Below are positions 7,429-9,392 of a DNA stretch of 9,392 bases, one piece after another. A model generated the notes under the pieces. That model saw nothing but the letters and a program-made list of their open reading frames with translations. It had not been told where the DNA came from and did no database searches. A program made the translations under genes and the position numbers. Position 1 is the first letter of the stretch. Every line of letters starts with the position of its first letter. Source of the stretch: Acidobacteriaceae bacterium (GTDB lineage Bacteria > Acidobacteriota > Terriglobia > Terriglobales > Acidobacteriaceae); contig JASHVU010000749.1 of assembly GCA_030044455.1 (NCBI GenBank), positions 1 through 9,392 of the forward strand, given 5' to 3'.

Positions 7429-7521
7429 CCCGCCAGTCATACGCTCAAATCGTGCTGCCACCGGGAAAGTGAACCAACATTGTGCCGCCCGATTTCGTCG
7501 CCGCGGCGCGGAAATGCCCTC

Positions 7522-8328
7522 TTAAAAATGTCTGATTTGCCGGCTCGCAGACGTGGTTTCGTCGGGAATGTGCGTTCGTTCACCGTTGTGCTCCACGTGG
7601 CTTTCAAGTGACCGGCTCACGAGATCGCGGGAGCCAAGGCCGACTGCGAGAGCTAGGGTTAGAACGATGCCGCCGAACAGAATTCCAAACGCCAGCTCGA
7701 CGATATTCTCCCCAACCTGCAAATGGTCGAGCACCATGGCTGCGGTCAGAACAAGAACCAGCCACTTCACGCCAAGAGAAAGAATTCTGGCATATTGCAA
7801 CTGCGCGTTCACGGCGCTGATCAGCACTGAGCGGGCAAGAAATCTTGCCACCAGGATACCCGCGATCAGCAGTAGGGCGGCACCGACGGCATGAGTCAGA
7901 TAGGGCAACAAAGAGATGGGCAGTGCCGCGCCCGATGCATAGGATGCATCGAAGGCCGAAACACCGATGACGAGGCCGAGCAATACGCAGATCCAGAACG
8001 ACGCCCTGGCGACAATCTCAGTGGGCGAGCTTGACGGGGCCCAATCGGTACCGCCCTTTTGGGCGATGCGAAGGTCGAACTTTGCCCAGGTAAGGCACCG
8101 GCGCAATATCCAGGAGATGACCACGCCCGCGCAAGCGAATAACAGTAGCGCAACAAAAAACGCAAGTATCCCGGGCAGCACGGCGATGAGCAGAGTGAGC
8201 ACGCGGTAGAGTGACTGGTGCAAAGCCTCAGACATGTGATGCCAGATGGACACGTCGTCGGCGTACAACGGCGAAGCGGCCGTGGTTGCAGCTGCTTGTT
8301 GCATCGTGCTATCGACCAGGATCAGCAT
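7522..8328 (-). CDS. Membrane protein of the TM_helix/MscS-related type
   Basis: A 268-residue inner-membrane protein with about five hydrophobic helices, near residues 43-72, 110-127, 137-165, 183-203 and 207-231. The last part, A-V-N-A-Q-L-Q-Y-A-R-I-L followed by F-G-I-L-F-G-G-I-V-L and A-V-G-L-G-S-R-D (about 172-235), matches the conserved transmembrane-helix repeat (Pfam TM_helix) found in mechanosensitive-channel-related proteins. The soluble MscS beta-domain that normally follows is absent; after helix five there are only about 37 polar residues. It may therefore be a small channel-like protein or a partner subunit; a channel role is inferred. The start at 8328 is supported by GGAGG ending seven bases upstream. 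It follows the glycosyltransferase gene on the same strand after 58 bases, so the two are probably one operon. It converges with the GH105 gene, 93 bases apart. Confidence 0.8.
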   Translation of the reverse strand: MLILVDSTMQQAAATTAASPLYADDVSIWHHMSEALHQSLYRVLTLLIAVLPGILAFFVALLLFACAGVVISWILRRCLTWAKFDLRIAQKGGTDWAPSSSPTEIVARASFWICVLLGLVIGVSAFDASYASGAALPISLLPYLTHAVGAALLLIAGILVARFLARSVLISAVNAQLQYARILSLGVKWLVLVLTAAMVLDHLQVGENIVELAFGILFGGIVLTLALAVGLGSRDLVSRSLESHVEHNGERTHIPDETTSASRQIRHF

Positions 8329-8386
8329 TGGATTCCCTCCTCACCGACACGCCGGATGGTTGCGTAGCCCTTGGCGCGAAGAGTGA

Positions 8387-9392
8387 TTACGAGTTGAACC
8401 TATCCGGCCAGCGCCAGCGCGCGACCAGATAGGGTTTGTCCGCTTCAAATGCTGCGGCAACTGCTTCAATGTGCCGCTCTGCGGTGGTTCCGGACGTCAT
8501 CACATTGATATGCCCGGCAACCCAGGCCATATACAGTGGGATCAGTGCTCCCAAAAGGTGTCCGCGGTTGATTGTGCGCAGCCGGTAAGCAATCAGGAAG
8601 TCATAAACAATCCGCGCCCAAAGTCCGTCGGGCATACGGAAATTGACAGCATCGAGCGTCGAGCAGCGCTTCAGCGAGAGCAGGGAATTGGGCGGCAACA
8701 CAAGCGACCAGATCTCCTGAAGATTCGCGTTGGCCAGTTGAAATGCCGCAACCATGCGCGCGACATCCGTGGTTCCTTCGATTGGTTCAGCTTCAACCGT
8801 CGGCCGGCGTATCTGCGGCGGCCGGCGAGGCCGCTGCCAAAGAGCCGCTTTCGCCTCGATATCGGCAAATAGCGATCCAGTGATCAAAGCGAGAATTGAG
8901 TTGACGTCGGGATCGGAAGGCTGGGGCATAGCGCGCGTACCTACATCAACTTCATCCGTCCCGAAACCAGCGGCAACCGCTTCGTTCACCGGCCATAAGA
9001 GAGCGTCGGCTTGGTTTGAAGCGGAGATTGGCTCTGCCACGCCGGCCAGTCGTTCTGCCATCCTGGCCGACATGCCAAGATCAATCGACAACGGGAATCG
9101 GACACGCGATGCAAAGACCGCGCGGGTCAGCGGATACAGAATGGCTGAGTTGATGAGACCGGCATGAGAAGGGAGCAAATAGTGCGGAACAGCCAAGTCG
9201 ATCGATGCTCGCAAAACGGCATCGGCAAGGCTGCGCAGCGCAACCAGACTGAGCGAATCGGCTTCCGGGCCGAGCATCAGAATTGCCTTTGCTCCGTGCT
9301 CGCGACCGCACTGCGCGGCATTCACGAAGTCGACCGGCTTCAGGGACCAGGCCGCGTTTGACTGCGGCGTTGCGACGATGCGCAGGGAAGTG
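8387..9392 (-). CDS. GT-A-type glycosyltransferase, N-terminus cut by window edge
   Basis: 334 residues are visible; the frame is open to the window edge, so the true start lies outside and an internal GTG at 9325 should not be used. The pattern resembles glycosyltransferases related to mannosylglycerate/glucosylglycerate synthases. A short strand (A-K-A-I-L-M-L) leads to the place of the usual D-x-D motif, then come P-H-Y-L-L-P..I-N-S-A-I-L-Y-P-L-T-R-A-V-F and V-R-F-P-L-S-I-D-L-G-M-S. The C-terminal part is helical, with D-G-L-W-A-R-I-V-Y-D-F-L-I-A-Y-R, N-R-G-H-L-L-G-A-L-I-P-L-Y and a final K-P-Y-L-V-A-R-W. The expected metal site reads L-G-P-E-A-D instead of D-A-D, so metal binding may differ. 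The donor and acceptor are not known. The downstream membrane protein, 58 bases away, suggests a link with osmolyte or envelope stress. Family placement is from remembered motif patterns. Confidence 0.72.
   Translation of the reverse strand, partial: TSLRIVATPQSNAAWSLKPVDFVNAAQCGREHGAKAILMLGPEADSLSLVALRSLADAVLRASIDLAVPHYLLPSHAGLINSAILYPLTRAVFASRVRFPLSIDLGMSARMAERLAGVAEPISASNQADALLWPVNEAVAAGFGTDEVDVGTRAMPQPSDPDVNSILALITGSLFADIEAKAALWQRPRRPPQIRRPTVEAEPIEGTTDVARMVAAFQLANANLQEIWSLVLPPNSLLSLKRCSTLDAVNFRMPDGLWARIVYDFLIAYRLRTINRGHLLGALIPLYMAWVAGHINVMTSGTTAERHIEAVAAAFEADKPYLVARWRWPDRFNS

Noticed and set aside
7429..7521. Possible bidirectional terminator between convergent genes (AAATCG/CGATTT arms; CGCCGCGGCG palindrome at 7499-7508)
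   Set aside because: The arms are six bases with a 37-base gap, the palindrome has no loop, and there is no T-run, so a terminator is not supported.
1..9392. CRISPR arrays, tRNA, rRNA, insertion-sequence ends or phage genes
   Set aside because: No regularly spaced repeats, transposase motifs, cloverleaf patterns or rRNA-like sequence were seen on reading the window.

Overview
The window looks like a piece of an Acidobacteriota (Terriglobia-type) chromosome. This is inferred from the large Oar-like TonB-dependent receptor with an N-terminal carboxypeptidase-regulatory domain, a gene class strongly expanded in that phylum, together with a secreted GH105 hydrolase and moderately GC-rich coding sequence. 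No marker gene such as rRNA is present, so the assignment is not firm.

Layout, left to right. Positions 1-2786 (minus) hold the N-terminal 928 codons of an Oar-like outer-membrane receptor whose C-terminus lies outside the window. A gene-free 401-bp stretch (2787-3187) follows, with two strong inverted repeats. Positions 3188-5683 (minus) encode a BtuB-like TonB-dependent receptor. Its leader carries a clear cobalamin riboswitch (about 5726-5959), a hairpin that pairs with the Shine-Dalgarno sequence (5688-5717), and a sigma70-like promoter (6029-6058). The divergent intergenic region to 6333 contains a terminator-like hairpin and a second strong hairpin. Positions 6334-7428 (plus) encode a secreted GH105 unsaturated uronyl hydrolase. 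Positions 7522-8328 (minus) encode a five-helix membrane protein of the TM_helix/MscS-related type. Positions 8387-9392 (minus, 5' end outside the window) encode the C-terminal part of a GT-A-type glycosyltransferase resembling compatible-solute (glycerate) glycosyltransferases.

Three functional themes can be read. First, outer-membrane uptake: when B12 is plentiful the riboswitch should turn off translation of the BtuB-like receptor. The neighbouring Oar-like receptor has its own leader and is probably a separate unit. Second, extracellular or periplasmic breakdown of pectin-type oligosaccharides by the GH105 enzyme. Third, a glycosyltransferase-membrane protein pair, probably one operon (58-bp gap, same strand), which may be linked to osmotic response.

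I did not find a clearly novel multi-gene system, CRISPR array, tRNA, rRNA or insertion sequence. The most useful points are the riboswitch, which lies inside an open reading frame continuous with the receptor gene and so invites a wrong start call, the SD-pairing hairpin, and the atypical glycosyltransferase with its membrane partner.
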